This document shows positions 1-9,933 of a stretch of DNA of 64,000 bases, piece after piece. The translations under genes were made by a program, and so were the position numbers. The notes below the pieces were generated by a model. It was given only the letters and a program-made list of their open reading frames with translations, did not search any database and was not told the origin of the DNA. Source of the stretch: Brenneria izadpanahii (GTDB lineage Bacteria > Pseudomonadota > Gammaproteobacteria > Enterobacterales > Enterobacteriaceae). The first letter of the stretch is position 1. The number at the start of each line of letters is the position of its first letter. The stretch spans positions 1,612,001 through 1,676,000 of the forward strand of contig NZ_CP050854.1 in the NCBI RefSeq assembly GCF_017569925.1, in the 5' to 3' direction.

Positions 1-1
1 T

Positions 2-355
2 ATTGCGGTGCGGGGAAACTGCGACAGCGAGGTGGATCAGATGCTGCTGAGCTTTCCGGTGACGGCGCCTTGGCAACAAGTGCTATTGCCGCAAAATCGT
101 CTTTTCCTGACGCATGGCCACCTCTATCATCCTGACAATCTGCCGCCATTAAATGAAAATGACGTGTTGGTTTATGGTCATACGCATATTCCGGTGGCGG
201 AAAAACGGGGTGGCCTATACTACTTTAATCCCGGCTCGGTCAGTCTTCCCAAAGGGGGCTATCCCGCCAGTTACGGGATGCTGGAGCAGGGAACCTTACA
301 GATTTGTCCGCTGCTCGGTGGCGAGCCTATTGCGCAGGTGACCATTAGGCATTAA
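2..355 (+). CDS. yfcE: YfcE phosphodiesterase, C-terminal part (5' end outside window)
   Basis: This is the C-terminal 117 residues of a metallophosphoesterase of the YfcE family, usually about 184 residues, so roughly the first 67 lie before the window. The frame is open from base 2. Metal-binding motifs of the calcineurin-like fold are visible: GNCD near the start, then THGH, then GHTHIPVAE. In E. coli the protein hydrolyses phosphodiesters in vitro; its physiological substrate is unclear. The gene ends at TAA, about 75 bp before yfcD on the same strand, the same neighbour as in E. coli. Identity is confident from near-continuous agreement with the E. coli protein as I remember it. Confidence 0.93.
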   Translation: MAVRGNCDSEVDQMLLSFPVTAPWQQVLLPQNRLFLTHGHLYHPDNLPPLNENDVLVYGHTHIPVAEKRGGLYYFNPGSVSLPKGGYPASYGMLEQGTLQICPLLGGEPIAQVTIRH

Positions 356-429
356 TTTAGCGGACAGTCAAAATCAGTTATTTAAAACAGACGCGCGTAG
401 CAACGCGCCACACTAAAGGGTTTCAGAGG

Positions 430-1041
430 ATGGCGGAACAAAGTCAGTCAGCAGGCACAGAGTGGGTTGATATTGTCGATGAGAACAATGAGGTCATCGC
501 CCAATCGAGTCGTCAGCAGATGCGTGCTCAGTGTCTGCGCCATCGGGCTACCTATATCGTCGTGCATGACGGTATGGGGAAAATCCTGGTTCAGCGCAGG
601 ACTGAAATCAAAGACTTCTATCCGGGATGGTTGGATGCGACGGCCGGCGGCGTCGTACAAAGCGGTGAAAATATGCTTGAGTCTGCCCGCCGCGAGGCGG
701 AGGAGGAGTTGGGTATTGCCGGCGTACCGTTTGCAGAACATGGTTTGTTTTACTATGAAGCAGATAACTGCCGTGTGTGGGGCGCGTTATTCAGTTGCGT
801 GACTCACGGGCCGTTTGCTTTGCAGGAAACGGAAATTGATGAAGTAAGCTGGCTGTCTCCAGAGGAGATCACGGCGCGTTGTGATGAATTTACGCCGGAT
901 TCCCTCAAGGCGTTGTCGCTGTGGTTAACGCGTTACAATGACCAAAACTACGGTAAGCCGCTGACGCCGCGTGAAAACGGCGCTGATAGTGATGGTCCGA
1001 GCCGTTCTGAAAATGACGGCTTTATCGAACTGGAAAAATAA
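430..1041 (+). CDS. yfcD: Nudix hydrolase YfcD
   Basis: This cytoplasmic Nudix-family hydrolase has 203 residues. The Nudix box is clear around residues 76-98: it starts [19 protein letters not shown] and continues EELGI, carrying the REAEEE metal-binding helix. YfcD is related to isopentenyl-diphosphate isomerase-type Nudix proteins (motif EWVDIVDE near the N-terminus), but no substrate is established. The ATG at 430 has AAAGGG at 415-420 as a plausible ribosome site. The C-terminal tail (about residues 180-203) is acidic and polar and longer than in E. coli. It follows yfcE closely. The yfcC gene that separates yfcD from pta in E. coli is absent here. Confidence 0.93.
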   Translation: MAEQSQSAGTEWVDIVDENNEVIAQSSRQQMRAQCLRHRATYIVVHDGMGKILVQRRTEIKDFYPGWLDATAGGVVQSGENMLESARREAEEELGIAGVPFAEHGLFYYEADNCRVWGALFSCVTHGPFALQETEIDEVSWLSPEEITARCDEFTPDSLKALSLWLTRYNDQNYGKPLTPRENGADSDGPSRSENDGFIELEK

Positions 1042-1093
1042 GGTTTTCTATCAGCGTGATGATGGTTAGCCGCTAAATCCCATAACCATTCTC

Positions 1094-1139
1094 GCCCGTT
1101 GTCGTCATTCCCGGCAATCTGGGAATGACGACAACGGGC
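1094..1139. repeat. Perfect 19-bp-stem hairpin downstream of yfcD
   Basis: Arms 1094-1112 (GCCCGTTGTCGTCATTCCC) and 1121-1139 are exact reverse complements around an 8-base loop. The inner part (GTCATTCCC...GGGAATGAC) looks like common bacterial palindromic intergenic repeats. No T tract follows on either strand, so a simple intrinsic terminator is unlikely. It could act as an mRNA 3'-end stabiliser or a bidirectional stop between yfcD and the convergent pta. Confidence 0.85.
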
Positions 1140-1151
1140 AGAGTGAGTTTG

Positions 1152-1188
1152 AATCAGCCCCTGCTTTTCCGAAAGTCAGGGGCTGATT
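1152..1188. repeat. Second inverted repeat downstream of yfcD
   Basis: Perfect 12-bp arms AATCAGCCCCTG (1152-1163) and CAGGGGCTGATT (1177-1188) enclose a 13-base loop. It lies only 12 bp after the 19-bp-stem hairpin. No T tract follows. Confidence 0.8.
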
Positions 1189-1311
1189 GCCGAAATATGG
1201 ACTGATATCTATTAGCCCGTGTGGCTAACGGACAATAATCCCCAGCAGAATTCCCAACGAACCGAAGTCCGAATCACTGAATGGCAGCGAGAATTGCGAT
1301 CAAACTTATCC

Positions 1312-1453
1312 GGTATTGACGTCGGTGAGGGGTGATTATGAACGAATAGGATGGGCGGCTGGCAAGCTGCTGACATCAATGCTCAAGAATGGTGTGGAAG
1401 AGCCGGTTGGCCGTTCGTGCTGTTATCGGTTTGAACCCGGAGCAAGCAGTTAA
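1312..1453 (+). pseudogene. Remnant of a sugar-binding-type (LacI/XylR-like) regulator domain
   Basis: The stretch 1331-1453 translates to a peptide beginning GDYERIGWAAGKLLTSMLK and ending at TAA. This resembles the '..D.ERIG..AA.LL..ML..G' helix of LacI/XylR periplasmic-binding-like effector domains. The preceding codons (1312-1329, GIDVGE) are in a different phase. They join sensibly if one base of the GGGG run at 1329-1332 is removed, suggesting a frameshift. No HTH domain or start is present, so it is at best a decayed fragment. The family assignment is by eye and tentative. The 1042-1511 gap also holds two hairpins and the pta terminator. Confidence 0.35.
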
Positions 1454-1465
1454 TACGTGCGCGCA

Positions 1466-1493
1466 TAAAAAAATCCCCGCAGGCGCGGGGATT
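1466..1493 (-). terminator. Intrinsic terminator of ackA-pta
   Basis: Read on the minus strand, AATCCCCGC and GCGGGGATT form a 9-bp stem with a 4-base loop followed by a run of T, about 20 bp beyond the pta stop. This is a canonical rho-independent terminator. Confidence 0.88.
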
Positions 1494-1511
1494 GGTCTGT
1501 CGGACGGAGAC

Positions 1512-3653
1512 TTAAAGCTGAGTCGCTTGAATCGCCGTCAGCGCAACGGTGTAAACGATATCGTCTACCAGAGCGCCGCGGGACAGGTCGTTTACAGGTT
1601 TACGCATACCCTGCAGCATTGGCCCGATGGAGATCAGGTCTGCTGAACGCTGTACCGCTTTATAAGTGGTGTTGCCGGTGTTCAGATCGGGGAAGATGAA
1701 CACGGTGGCTTTACCCGCAACCGGCGAGTTCGGCGCTTTGGATTTCGCTACGTCGGCCATGATGGCGGCGTCATATTGCAGCGGGCCGTCAATAACCAGA
1801 TCGGGACGTTTTTCCTGCGCCAGTCGGGTTGCTTCGCGCACTTTCTCAACATCGCTGCCGGCGCCGGAGTTACCGGTGGAGTAGGAGATCATGGCGACGC
1901 GTGGGTCGATGCCGAAAGCGGTTGCCGAATCCGCAGACTGGATCGCGATTTCAGCCAGCTGTTCCGCTGTCGGATCCGGGTTGATGGCGCAGTCGCCGTA
2001 AACCAGAACCTGTTCAGGCAGCAGCATGAAGAAAACGGAAGATACCAGCGAGCTGCCCGGCGCGGTTTTGATCAACTGCAGCGGCGGACGTATGGTATTG
2101 GCGGTGGTATGTACCGCACCGGAAACCAGACCGTCGACTTCGCCTTGTTCCAGCATCAGGGTTCCCAGAACCACGTTGTCTTCCAACTGTTCGCGGGCAA
2201 CCACTTCGGTCATGCCTTTGTTCTTCCGCAGTTCAACCAGACGAGGAACATAACGTTCACGAACGGCTTCAGGATCGACGATTTCAATGCCTTTACCTAG
2301 TTCTACGCCCTGTGCGGCTGCAACGCGCTGGATTTCTTCCGGATCGCCCAGCAGCACGCAGTGGGCGATACCGCGTTCGGCACAGATAGAGGCCGCCTTA
2401 ACGGTACGCGGCTCGTCGCCTTCCGGCAGGACGATACGCTTGCCGGCTTTACGCGCCAGTTCGGTTAACTGATAACGGAACGCCGGCGGAGACAGGCGGC
2501 GAGAACCTTCGGATTCAGCGCTCAGCGAGTCAATCCAGCCGGTGTCGATATGGCGAGCGACATACTCTTGTACTCTTTCCACACGCTGGTGGTCATTGGC
2601 CGGCACTTCGAGGCTGAAGCTTTGCAGGCTGAGAGAGGTCTGCCAGGTGTTGGTTTTCACCATAAAGACCGGCAGACCGGTCTGGAACGCGCGTTCGCAC
2701 AGTTTGCTGATGCTGGGGTCCATTTCATAGCCGCCGGTCAGCAGAACCGCGCCGATTTCCACGCCGTTCATGGCGGCCAGACAGGCGGCGACCAGAACGT
2801 CAGGACGGTCGGCAGAGGTGACCAGCAGCGAGCCTGGGCGGAAATGCTCCAGCATGTGGGGGATGCTGCGCGCGCAGAAGGTCACGGATTTGATGCGGCG
2901 CGTCTGGATATCGCCTTCATTGATGATCTTGGCGCCCAGGTGATTAACCATATCAATCGCGCGGGTGGCGATCAGATCGAAATTCCACGGAATAGCGCCC
3001 AGCACCGGTAACGGGCTGTTGGCAAACAGCTGGCGTGGATCGACGTTCGCGACGTTAGCTTTGCTGGAGTCGTCAAAGATTTCAGACAGGTCGGGGCGGG
3101 TACGGCCCAACTCATCCACTGGCGCGTTCAGTTTGTTGATGATGACGCCGGTGATGTTTTTATTTTTGCTGCCGCCGAAGCTGGAACGAGCCAGTTCGAT
3201 GCGTTCTTTCAATTGGGCCGGCGAGTCGTTGCCCAGCGCGATGACAAAGACGATTTCCGCATTCAGGGTTTTGGCGATTTCATAGTTCAGCGCATTGGCG
3301 AACTGATGTTTGCGCGTAGGAACCAAACCTTCAACCAGAACCACTTCCGCATCTTTGGTGTTTTCATGATAGCGGGCGATGATCTCTTCCATCAGCACGT
3401 CTTGCTGATTGGAGCTCAGCAGGGATTCTACGTGGCTCATCTGCAGCGGTTCGGCCGCATTGATCGTGGAGGAGTTGGCGCGAATGATGGTGGTGGTCTG
3501 GTCCGGCGCTTGGTCGCCAGCGCGGGGCTGGGCGATCGGCTTGAATACGCTCAGACGTACACCTTTTTGCTCCATGGAACGAATGACACCCAGGCTGACG
3601 CTAGTCAGGCCGACGCTGGTGCCAGTTGGAATTAACATGATTGTCCGGGACAC
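1512..3653 (-). CDS. pta: Phosphate acetyltransferase Pta
   Basis: Pta interconverts acetyl-CoA and acetyl phosphate. At 713 residues it is the long enterobacterial form: an N-terminal P-loop-like/DRTGG regulatory half (starting [17 protein letters not shown] after residue 5) and a C-terminal catalytic PTA_PTB half from about residue 390 ([16 protein letters not shown], then [20 protein letters not shown]). The start is GTG at 3653, as in E. coli, with AGAGG 7 bases upstream on the minus strand. It follows ackA after 77 bp and would be cotranscribed. Together they give overflow acetate plus ATP, and acetyl phosphate as a signalling phosphodonor. A hairpin lies in the ackA-pta gap. Confidence 0.98.
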   Translation of the reverse strand: MSRTIMLIPTGTSVGLTSVSLGVIRSMEQKGVRLSVFKPIAQPRAGDQAPDQTTTIIRANSSTINAAEPLQMSHVESLLSSNQQDVLMEEIIARYHENTKDAEVVLVEGLVPTRKHQFANALNYEIAKTLNAEIVFVIALGNDSPAQLKERIELARSSFGGSKNKNITGVIINKLNAPVDELGRTRPDLSEIFDDSSKANVANVDPRQLFANSPLPVLGAIPWNFDLIATRAIDMVNHLGAKIINEGDIQTRRIKSVTFCARSIPHMLEHFRPGSLLVTSADRPDVLVAACLAAMNGVEIGAVLLTGGYEMDPSISKLCERAFQTGLPVFMVKTNTWQTSLSLQSFSLEVPANDHQRVERVQEYVARHIDTGWIDSLSAESEGSRRLSPPAFRYQLTELARKAGKRIVLPEGDEPRTVKAASICAERGIAHCVLLGDPEEIQRVAAAQGVELGKGIEIVDPEAVRERYVPRLVELRKNKGMTEVVAREQLEDNVVLGTLMLEQGEVDGLVSGAVHTTANTIRPPLQLIKTAPGSSLVSSVFFMLLPEQVLVYGDCAINPDPTAEQLAEIAIQSADSATAFGIDPRVAMISYSTGNSGAGSDVEKVREATRLAQEKRPDLVIDGPLQYDAAIMADVAKSKAPNSPVAGKATVFIFPDLNTGNTTYKAVQRSADLISIGPMLQGMRKPVNDLSRGALVDDIVYTVALTAIQATQL

Positions 3654-3690
3654 GGCTAAACCTCTTTACGGTTGCTCGTTAGTCAAAAAC

Positions 3691-3718
3691 AACTCCGTCA
3701 GCCTAGGCTGACGGAGTT
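3691..3718 (-). terminator. Intercistronic palindrome between ackA and pta
   Basis: A 28-base palindrome with exact 13-bp arms, AACTCCGTCAGCC (3691-3703) and GGCTGACGGAGTT (3706-3718), lies just after the ackA stop. On the minus strand it is followed by GTTTTTG, so it could be a partial terminator that lowers pta relative to ackA. It could also be an RNA-processing or stabilising hairpin. Confidence 0.65.
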
Positions 3719-3730
3719 GAGATTCGAATT

Positions 3731-4933
3731 TTACGCTGTCAGACGGAGGGCGTCTTGAGCGATAACCAATTCTTCATTGGTTGGAATAACCAGCGCTGGG
3801 CGGCTGCCATCTTTAGCGATATTACCGCCGTTGCCAAAGCGGGCTGCCAGGTTACGTTCATGATCGACTTCAAACCCTAACAGACCCAGTTTGTTCAGCG
3901 TCAGTTCACGTACCATCGCTGCGTTTTCACCAATACCGCCGGTGAAGACGACAGCATCCAGACGGCCTTCCATCAGCGCGCAGTATGCGCCGATGTATTT
4001 GGCCAGACGATGGCAATATACGTCCATTGCGCGTTTAGCGTCTTCTTTGGACATATAGTTTTCTTCAACGTAGCGGCAATCGCTGGTGACTTCGGTCAGA
4101 CCTAACAGACCGGATTCTTTCGTCAGCAGTTTATTGATTTGCTCTACGCTCATGCCCAGTGAATCATGCAGGTGGAAAACGATCGCTGGGTCGATATCGC
4201 CGCTACGGGTACCCATCACCAGACCTTCCAGCGGGGTCAGGCCCATAGACGTATCAACACATTTGCCGTTGCGTACCGCGGTAACGGAACCGCCATTGCC
4301 CAGGTGACAGGTAATGACGTTCACTTCTTCTACCGGTTTATTCAGCGCTTCAGCCGCACGTTGGGTTACAAAGTAGTGGCTGGTGCCGTGTGCGCCGTAA
4401 CGGCGAATATGGTGGTCTTTATACAGTTTGTACGGCAGTGCATAAAGATAGGATTCTTCCGGCATGGTCTGATGGAAAGCGGTATCAAATACGGCTACAT
4501 TTTTATCAGCCAGTTTCGGGAATGATTTTAATGCTTCGGCGATGCCGATCAGGTGGGCCGGGTTATGCAGCGGCGCAAAAGGTATGGCTTCCTTGATACC
4601 CTGCAAGACGCTATCGGTGATAACCGCGGACTGAGTGAATTTTTCACCGCCGTGAACGATGCGATGGCCGATAGCAACCAGTTGAGCGGACAGCTCCGGT
4701 TTCTGGGAAAGAATGGTATTAACGATGAAGTTCAGCGCCTCGCTGTGAGCAGCGCCAGCACCCAGTGCGGCTTCTTGTTTACCCCCATCCATTTTCCACT
4801 TGATGCGGGCTTCGGGAAGGTGGAAACATTCGGCCAGACCAGACAGGTATTCCTCCCCGTTAATCGCATCGATGATGGCAAACTTCAGAGATGAACTACC
4901 ACAGTTAAGAACCAGTACTAACTTACTCGACAT
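3731..4933 (-). CDS. ackA: Acetate kinase AckA
   Basis: Acetate kinase converts acetyl phosphate plus ADP to acetate plus ATP in the cytoplasm. The 400-residue length is typical. It shows the ASKHA-fold signatures: N-terminal [14 protein letters not shown], middle [15 protein letters not shown] and [10 protein letters not shown], and C-terminal [17 protein letters not shown] at 4933 is the only sensible start. It is the first gene of ackA-pta. The 429-bp region upstream, shared with divergent yfbV, holds a strong palindrome at 5020-5037. Confidence 0.98.
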   Translation of the reverse strand: MSSKLVLVLNCGSSSLKFAIIDAINGEEYLSGLAECFHLPEARIKWKMDGGKQEAALGAGAAHSEALNFIVNTILSQKPELSAQLVAIGHRIVHGGEKFTQSAVITDSVLQGIKEAIPFAPLHNPAHLIGIAEALKSFPKLADKNVAVFDTAFHQTMPEESYLYALPYKLYKDHHIRRYGAHGTSHYFVTQRAAEALNKPVEEVNVITCHLGNGGSVTAVRNGKCVDTSMGLTPLEGLVMGTRSGDIDPAIVFHLHDSLGMSVEQINKLLTKESGLLGLTEVTSDCRYVEENYMSKEDAKRAMDVYCHRLAKYIGAYCALMEGRLDAVVFTGGIGENAAMVRELTLNKLGLLGFEVDHERNLAARFGNGGNIAKDGSRPALVIPTNEELVIAQDALRLTA

Positions 4934-5019
4934 GGAAGTACCTACTTGTTATATATGGTTAAAAAAATGCCAAACGGAGCATAGCGTAACGTATCTCATG
5001 GTTGGCATTTATGATTAAA

Positions 5020-5037
5020 ATCACACCCCGGTGTGAT
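5020..5037. promoter_or_regulatory. Dyad ATCACACC-cc-GGTGTGAT upstream of ackA
   Basis: Two exact 8-bp arms lie 87 bp upstream of the ackA start codon. The order TCACA...TGTGA is the reverse of a CRP site (TGTGA...TCACA), so CRP is not supported. It may be an operator for another regulator or a small hairpin. The rest of 4934-5362 is AT-rich promoter DNA; an exact TATAAT occurs at 5100-5105 on the plus strand, without a convincing -35. Confidence 0.45.
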
Positions 5038-5362
5038 ACACCCGATATGACGGTGAAAAAAGCATCAATATTATCGAGTATGTTATACCGTATTTACAGT
5101 ATAATAACACGATGAAGGCCTTATGAGGTCCGCAGTCAAGGGAGCGCAGAACCATACCGCCGGTGGCTGTTTACAATTTTTTTCGCAGGAAGCGTATCCC
5201 ATGCGTCTAAGCCATACTGCGTCAGTAAAATAAGACGGCTAAAAGGCCGGACTAGGATACCGATAGCGTACGGCAAACACAAAATATATTTTAACATTAT
5301 CAAATTGAGTTGTTGATTTGTGCGAAGATTTTATTTTTTATCTGTAAAGTTGAGGTGTGACT

Positions 5363-5821
5363 ATGGCAACGAAACCTAGCGGTCGAATCAGTTGGCTACA
5401 GTTACTCCAGCGTGGGCAACATTATATGAAAACCTGGCCTACGGATAAGCGCCTGGCTCCGGTCTTCCCCGAGAACCGGGTGGCGAGGGCGACTCGGTTT
5501 GCCATTCGGTTTATGCCGCCGCTGGCGGTGTTTACCCTGACGTGGCAAATTGCCCTCGGAGGACAGATCGGCCCGGCCGTCGCCACCGCGCTTTTTGCCT
5601 GTAGTTTGCCGATGCAGGGGCTGTGGTGGTTAGGGCGCCGCTCTGTTACTCCGTTGCCGCCCACGCTATTGCAGTGGTTTCACGATATCCGCCATAAGTT
5701 GCTTGAGTCCGGTCTGGCGCTGGCTCCGCTGGAGGACGACGCCCCAACCTATCAGACCTTGGCGGATGTGTTGAAACGCGCCTTTAAACAACTCGATAAA
5801 ACATTTCTGGACGATCTGTGA
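5363..5821 (+). CDS. yfbV: YfbV (UPF0208) inner-membrane protein
   Basis: This is a small membrane protein of 152 residues. Two hydrophobic segments lie around residues 45-95 ([20 protein letters not shown], then [18 protein letters not shown]). In E. coli YfbV has been linked to insulation of the Ter macrodomain; the molecular role is not settled. ATG 5363 is preferred because GAGG at 5352-5355 lies about 7 bases upstream. A GTG at 5357 would overlap that site. The conserved C-terminus [17 protein letters not shown] ([12 protein letters not shown]) supports orthology. It is divergent from ackA, as in E. coli. Confidence 0.93.
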   Translation: MATKPSGRISWLQLLQRGQHYMKTWPTDKRLAPVFPENRVARATRFAIRFMPPLAVFTLTWQIALGGQIGPAVATALFACSLPMQGLWWLGRRSVTPLPPTLLQWFHDIRHKLLESGLALAPLEDDAPTYQTLADVLKRAFKQLDKTFLDDL

Positions 5822-5976
5822 TCTCCATCAGACAGATGATGGGCGGAATGCTATTTTTCCCCTCCTGCTGTTTCAAATCAAAAAATCGGGTGCTACGGCT
5901 ATCTCGATGCGATGCAGTATGCGATTCTTTTTCAAAATAATTGTTGGTATGCCGGAATGAGGTTCAGGAGAGCACG

Positions 5977-6471
5977 ATGGAAATGACGAATGCCCAGAGA
6001 TTGATCCTTTCAAATCAATATAAAATGATGACGATGCTTGATCCGGAGAATGCTGAACGCTATCGCCGGCTGCAAACCATCATCGAACGCGGTTATGGTT
6101 TACAGATGCGGGAACTGGATCGTGAGTTCGGCGATTTGAGTGAAGATGTCTGCCGTACCATTATCAACATTATGGAAATGCACCATGCATTGCAGGTGTC
6201 CTGGGGAAATCTGAAGGACAAACAAGGGATTGACGAACGCCGCCTGACATTCTTAGGCTTTGATGCCGCAACGGAAGCCCGTTATCTCGGTTTTGTCCGC
6301 TTTATGGTGCATGTGGAAGGACGCTATCCGCATTTCGACTCGGGAACACATGGTTTTAATGCGCAGACAAAAATGTGGGATAAATATGCCAGAATGCTGG
6401 CTGTCTGGCAGTCTTGCCCGCGCCAATATCACTTGAGCGCGGTTGAGATTGCACAGATCATTAACGCCTGA
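5977..6471 (+). CDS. yfbU: YfbU family protein
   Basis: A 164-residue conserved cytoplasmic protein of the YfbU family, almost identical to the E. coli protein over [18 protein letters not shown] and the C-terminal [18 protein letters not shown]. Its molecular function is unknown; overexpression of the E. coli homologue has been associated with cell death phenotypes. The ATG at 5977 has CAGGAGAG just upstream, so longer versions starting at 5941 are not needed. It is followed after 21 bp by yfbT and probably cotranscribed with it. Confidence 0.94.
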   Translation: MEMTNAQRLILSNQYKMMTMLDPENAERYRRLQTIIERGYGLQMRELDREFGDLSEDVCRTIINIMEMHHALQVSWGNLKDKQGIDERRLTFLGFDAATEARYLGFVRFMVHVEGRYPHFDSGTHGFNAQTKMWDKYARMLAVWQSCPRQYHLSAVEIAQIINA

Positions 6472-6492
6472 TTGATTGCAAAGGGGTTTTTT

Positions 6493-7146
6493 GTGGAGTG
6501 TAAAGGTTTTCTGTTCGATTTGGATGGTACGCTGGTCGATTCATTGCCGGCAGTGGAGCGATCCTGGACTCTCTGGGCGAAAGAGCATGGTATCGAACCA
6601 CAGGAAGTTCTCGACTTCATTCATGGCAAACAGGCGATAACCTCTCTGCGCCATTTCCTCAAAGGCGAGAGCGAGGAAACCATTCAGCGGGAATTCGCAG
6701 CGTTGGAAAAAGTAGAAACGACGGATACGCAGGGCGTTGTTGCCATGCCCGGCGCTAAAGCGCTGTTGGTGAGGCTGGATGAGCTGGGTATTCCCTGGGC
6801 GATTGTTACCTCAGGTTCGGTGCCTATTGCGAGCGCTCGTCATAAGGCGGGTGAATTGCCGATGCCAAAAGTCTTTATTACTGCGGAGCAGGTGGCGCGG
6901 GGCAAACCGAATCCTGATGCCTATTTACTCGGCGCTCAGCGTCTGGGCCTGAAACCGGAAGAGTGCGTTGTGGTTGAAGATGCTCCCGCCGGCGTGTTAT
7001 CCGGCCTGGCTGCGGGTTGTCAGGTTATCGCGGTCAAGGCGCCGGCGGATACGCCGAAGCTGGATCAGGTCGATCTGATTTTGGATTCGCTGGAACAATT
7101 GCGGATAGAGACGTCCGCTGATGGCGCTCGCATTATCACTAATTAG
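6493..7146 (+). CDS. yfbT: Sugar phosphatase YfbT/HxpA (HAD family)
   Basis: A HAD-superfamily phosphatase of 217 residues. Motif I is FDLDGTLVDS near residue 8, motif II is IVTSGS, the motif III lysine is in RGKPNPDAYLLG, and motif IV is VVEDAPAGVLSG. The E. coli enzyme dephosphorylates small sugar phosphates. The likely start is GTG 6493 with AAGGGG at 6481-6486; this aligns with the E. coli N-terminus (M/V-x-CKGFLFDLDGT). A terminator follows at 7192. Confidence 0.93.
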   Translation: MECKGFLFDLDGTLVDSLPAVERSWTLWAKEHGIEPQEVLDFIHGKQAITSLRHFLKGESEETIQREFAALEKVETTDTQGVVAMPGAKALLVRLDELGIPWAIVTSGSVPIASARHKAGELPMPKVFITAEQVARGKPNPDAYLLGAQRLGLKPEECVVVEDAPAGVLSGLAAGCQVIAVKAPADTPKLDQVDLILDSLEQLRIETSADGARIITN

Positions 7147-7191
7147 CGATGACCGCTAACTTACTGATAAAAGTGCTGCTAAATATGATCA

Positions 7192-7217
7192 AACCTCGCG
7201 TCTGCGGGGTTTTTTTA
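7192..7217 (+). terminator. Intrinsic terminator after yfbT
   Basis: AACCTCGC and GCGGGGTT form an 8-bp stem (one G-T pair) with a 4-base loop, running into seven T residues. It lies about 45 bp after the yfbT stop. Confidence 0.85.
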
Positions 7218-7348
7218 TGGCAGACTACTGCGGTCTGCCACTCTTCTGATTGACGCTGGGCGGCATTTAAAAATGCACCGGCACTTTCTATGACATTCCG
7301 TAGGCATACATACCTATCAATGAATATCTTTCCGTCAGGGGAACCGTT

Positions 7349-9181
7349 TTGAATAGCGAACTTCTCTGGGTCTTATCCCTGTTGCTGATCGCCATTGTGT
7401 TGTTTACCACCAATAAATTACGCATGGATGTTGTTGCGCTGTTGGTCATTATTGCTTTTGTGCTGAGTGGAACACTGACGCTATCTGATGCATTGATAGG
7501 CTTTAGCGATCCCAACGTGATTCTGATTGCGGCATTGTTTGTTATTGGTGAAGGCTTGGTTCGTACTGGCGTGGCCTATCAGGTCGGCGACTGGCTGGTG
7601 CGCGCAGCCGGCCAGAGTGAACTGAAAATGTTGGTGCTATTGATGGTCACGGTTGCGCTGCTGGGCGCATTTATGAGCTCGACCGGCGTGGTGGCGATCT
7701 TTATTCCAGTGGTGCTTAGCGTTTCGGCGCGGATGAAGACATCCCCGGCGCGGTTGCTGATGCCGCTGAGCTTCGCCGGGCTGATCAGCGGGATGATGAC
7801 GCTGGTGGCCACCCCGCCCAACATGGTGGTAAACAGCGAGCTAATGCGGGAAGGCATCGCCGGGTTTGGATTTTTCAGCGTGACGCCGATTGGCATCGTG
7901 GTGTTGTTGATTGGCGTCGCTTATATGATGGTGGCCCGATATCTGCTCAGTGACGCCAATGCGGAAGCGACAAAAGATATCTGGAAAAGAAAAACCTTCC
8001 GCGATCTGATCAGAGATTACAAACTAACGGGCAGGGCGCGCCGTTTGGCCATCCGTCCGGGCTCTCCTTTTATTGGCCACCGGCTTGACGATCTGCGGCT
8101 ACGTCAACGTTATGGCGCGAATATCGTCGGTATTGAACGCTGGCGTAAGTTTCGGCGCGTCATGGTCAGCGTGGCGGGGAATACCGAACTGCGGCTGAAT
8201 GATGTTTTGCTGATTGATATGTCCACCTCCGATGTCGATTTGCGTGAATTCTGTACGTCGCAGCGTCTGGAGCCGATGGTACTGCGCGGGGAGTATTTCT
8301 CCGAGCAGTCGCGTGACGTGGGGATGGCGGAAGTCTCTTTAATCCCTGATTCCGAACTGTTGGGTAAAACGCTGTACGAGGTCGGCTTTCGCAGCCGCTA
8401 CGGTTTGACGGTGGTGGGGATCCGCCGCAATGGCGAAGCCATGGACGGGATCCTGGCCGACGAGCAGCTCCAGTTGGGCGATATTCTGTTGGTTATCGGT
8501 GACTGGCGCATGATTCGGCAGTTACATATGCAGAAAAACGATTTTCTGTTGCTCAATTTGCCTGCGGAAGTGGATGACGTGGCGCCGGCCATCAGCCAGG
8601 CGCCCCATGCGCTATTCTGCCTGGCTTTGATGGTCGCCATGATGCTGACCGACGAAATCCCTAATGCTATTGCGGCGCTGATCGCATGTTTGCTAATGGG
8701 TAAATTCCGCTGCATTGATATGGAAAGCGCCTACCGATCGATTCACTGGCCCAGTATCATTTTGATTGTGGGGATGATGCCATTCGCTCTGGCGTTGCAG
8801 CAAACGGGCGGCGTTACGCTGATCGTTAACGGGCTGATGGATATAGCGGGAGATTCCGGGCCTCATGTGATGTTGGTGTGCTTATTTGTTCTGTGCGCCG
8901 TTATCGGTCTGTTTATCTCCAATACCGCGACGGCCGTGTTGATGGCGCCCATTGCCGTTGCCGCGGCGAATCAGATGGGCGTCTCTCCTTATCCGTTTGC
9001 GATGATCATTGCGATCGCCGCTTCCGCTGCCTTTATGACTCCGGTTTCATCGCCGGTGAATACTTTGGTGCTGGCGCCGGGAGGATATAAATTCGGTGAC
9101 TTTTTGCGTATCGGCGTACCGTTTACGGTGCTGGTCATGATCGTCAGCGTGATGATGGTGCCGTGGCTTTACCCTTTCTGA
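7349..9181 (+). CDS. yfbS: YfbS, DASS/SLC13-type transporter with two TrkA-C domains
   Basis: A polytopic inner-membrane protein of 610 residues, the same length as E. coli YfbS. Transmembrane blocks at about residues 1-200 and 425-610 belong to the divalent anion:Na+ symporter (ArsB/NhaD-like) fold. The second block carries the [11 protein letters not shown] and [15 protein letters not shown] signature. Between them are two RCK/TrkA-C domains (about 215-300 and 310-390). The substrate is not established. The start is TTG at 7349 with CAGGGGAA at 7336-7343. No ATG fits the conserved N-terminus, and E. coli aligns from the same residue. Confidence 0.93.
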   Translation: MNSELLWVLSLLLIAIVLFTTNKLRMDVVALLVIIAFVLSGTLTLSDALIGFSDPNVILIAALFVIGEGLVRTGVAYQVGDWLVRAAGQSELKMLVLLMVTVALLGAFMSSTGVVAIFIPVVLSVSARMKTSPARLLMPLSFAGLISGMMTLVATPPNMVVNSELMREGIAGFGFFSVTPIGIVVLLIGVAYMMVARYLLSDANAEATKDIWKRKTFRDLIRDYKLTGRARRLAIRPGSPFIGHRLDDLRLRQRYGANIVGIERWRKFRRVMVSVAGNTELRLNDVLLIDMSTSDVDLREFCTSQRLEPMVLRGEYFSEQSRDVGMAEVSLIPDSELLGKTLYEVGFRSRYGLTVVGIRRNGEAMDGILADEQLQLGDILLVIGDWRMIRQLHMQKNDFLLLNLPAEVDDVAPAISQAPHALFCLALMVAMMLTDEIPNAIAALIACLLMGKFRCIDMESAYRSIHWPSIILIVGMMPFALALQQTGGVTLIVNGLMDIAGDSGPHVMLVCLFVLCAVIGLFISNTATAVLMAPIAVAAANQMGVSPYPFAMIIAIAASAAFMTPVSSPVNTLVLAPGGYKFGDFLRIGVPFTVLVMIVSVMMVPWLYPF

Positions 9182-9211
9182 TAGGCGCGAGCTTATCGGC
9201 ATTGATATCGG

Positions 9212-9811
9212 TTACAGCGGTGAATCCTGGCTTATTTCGTCCAGCGATAAACTAAAACTCGGAATGAACACGGTCATAAAGTAGTCCATCTCCGGGCTTT
9301 GACGTTGCTGTAACGTTTTTTCCAGCCGGGCTTTGGCTAACGTGAATTCAGTGTTGCCTGCTGACAGTTCTTCCAGACATTTCAGGTAGGCGCACAGCGC
9401 ATCGGCCTGCTTGACGATGGCCCGCTCATCTTCGCTCATATGCTGTTCGTCCAGCAGCGATTGATAGTCCTGCTGTAATTCCGCCGGCAGCATATCGATC
9501 AGTTTTTGCCGGGCTATCTTTTCGATCTTTTTATATTCGTGGGCGATCTGCGCATTGTAATACTTGATGGGCGTCGGCATGTCGCCGGTCAGAACCTCGC
9601 TGGCATCATGATACATCGCCAGTAAGGCAATACGTTCGGCATTAAGGTTGCCATTGAATTTACGGTTTTTTATCACCGCCAGCGCGTGGGCGACAAAGGC
9701 AACCTGCAGGCTGTGCTCTGATACATTTTCCGTGCGGACGTTACGCATCAGCGGCCAACGGCTGATGAGTTTCAGACGGGATAAATGGGCGAAAAAGTGA
9801 CTCTGATTCAT
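9212..9811 (-). CDS. yfbR: 5'-deoxynucleotidase YfbR
   Basis: An HD-domain phosphohydrolase of 199 residues that removes phosphate from deoxyribonucleoside 5'-monophosphates, contributing to dNMP turnover and thymidylate salvage. The metal-site HD signature is visible as [11 protein letters not shown] (first His) and [12 protein letters not shown] (His-Asp), with a later Asp in [12 protein letters not shown]. The protein is cytoplasmic. It is convergent with yfbS (30 bp between stops) and lies downstream of alaA on the same strand, as in E. coli. Confidence 0.95.
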   Translation of the reverse strand: MNQSHFFAHLSRLKLISRWPLMRNVRTENVSEHSLQVAFVAHALAVIKNRKFNGNLNAERIALLAMYHDASEVLTGDMPTPIKYYNAQIAHEYKKIEKIARQKLIDMLPAELQQDYQSLLDEQHMSEDERAIVKQADALCAYLKCLEELSAGNTEFTLAKARLEKTLQQRQSPEMDYFMTVFIPSFSLSLDEISQDSPL

Positions 9812-9933
9812 AACAATCTCTCAGACAACAGCACAATGGGAATCTATTGTGGCACTTGGCGGGGATTATGCAAACCATCCGGCAACTCCCCGGCGCCGGC
9901 GCGACGACCATTGCCGGGCGCGGGGGAGAAGCG

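Noticed and set aside
5020..5037. CRP site upstream of ackA
   Set aside because: The half-sites are in the order TCACA...TGTGA, opposite to the CRP consensus.
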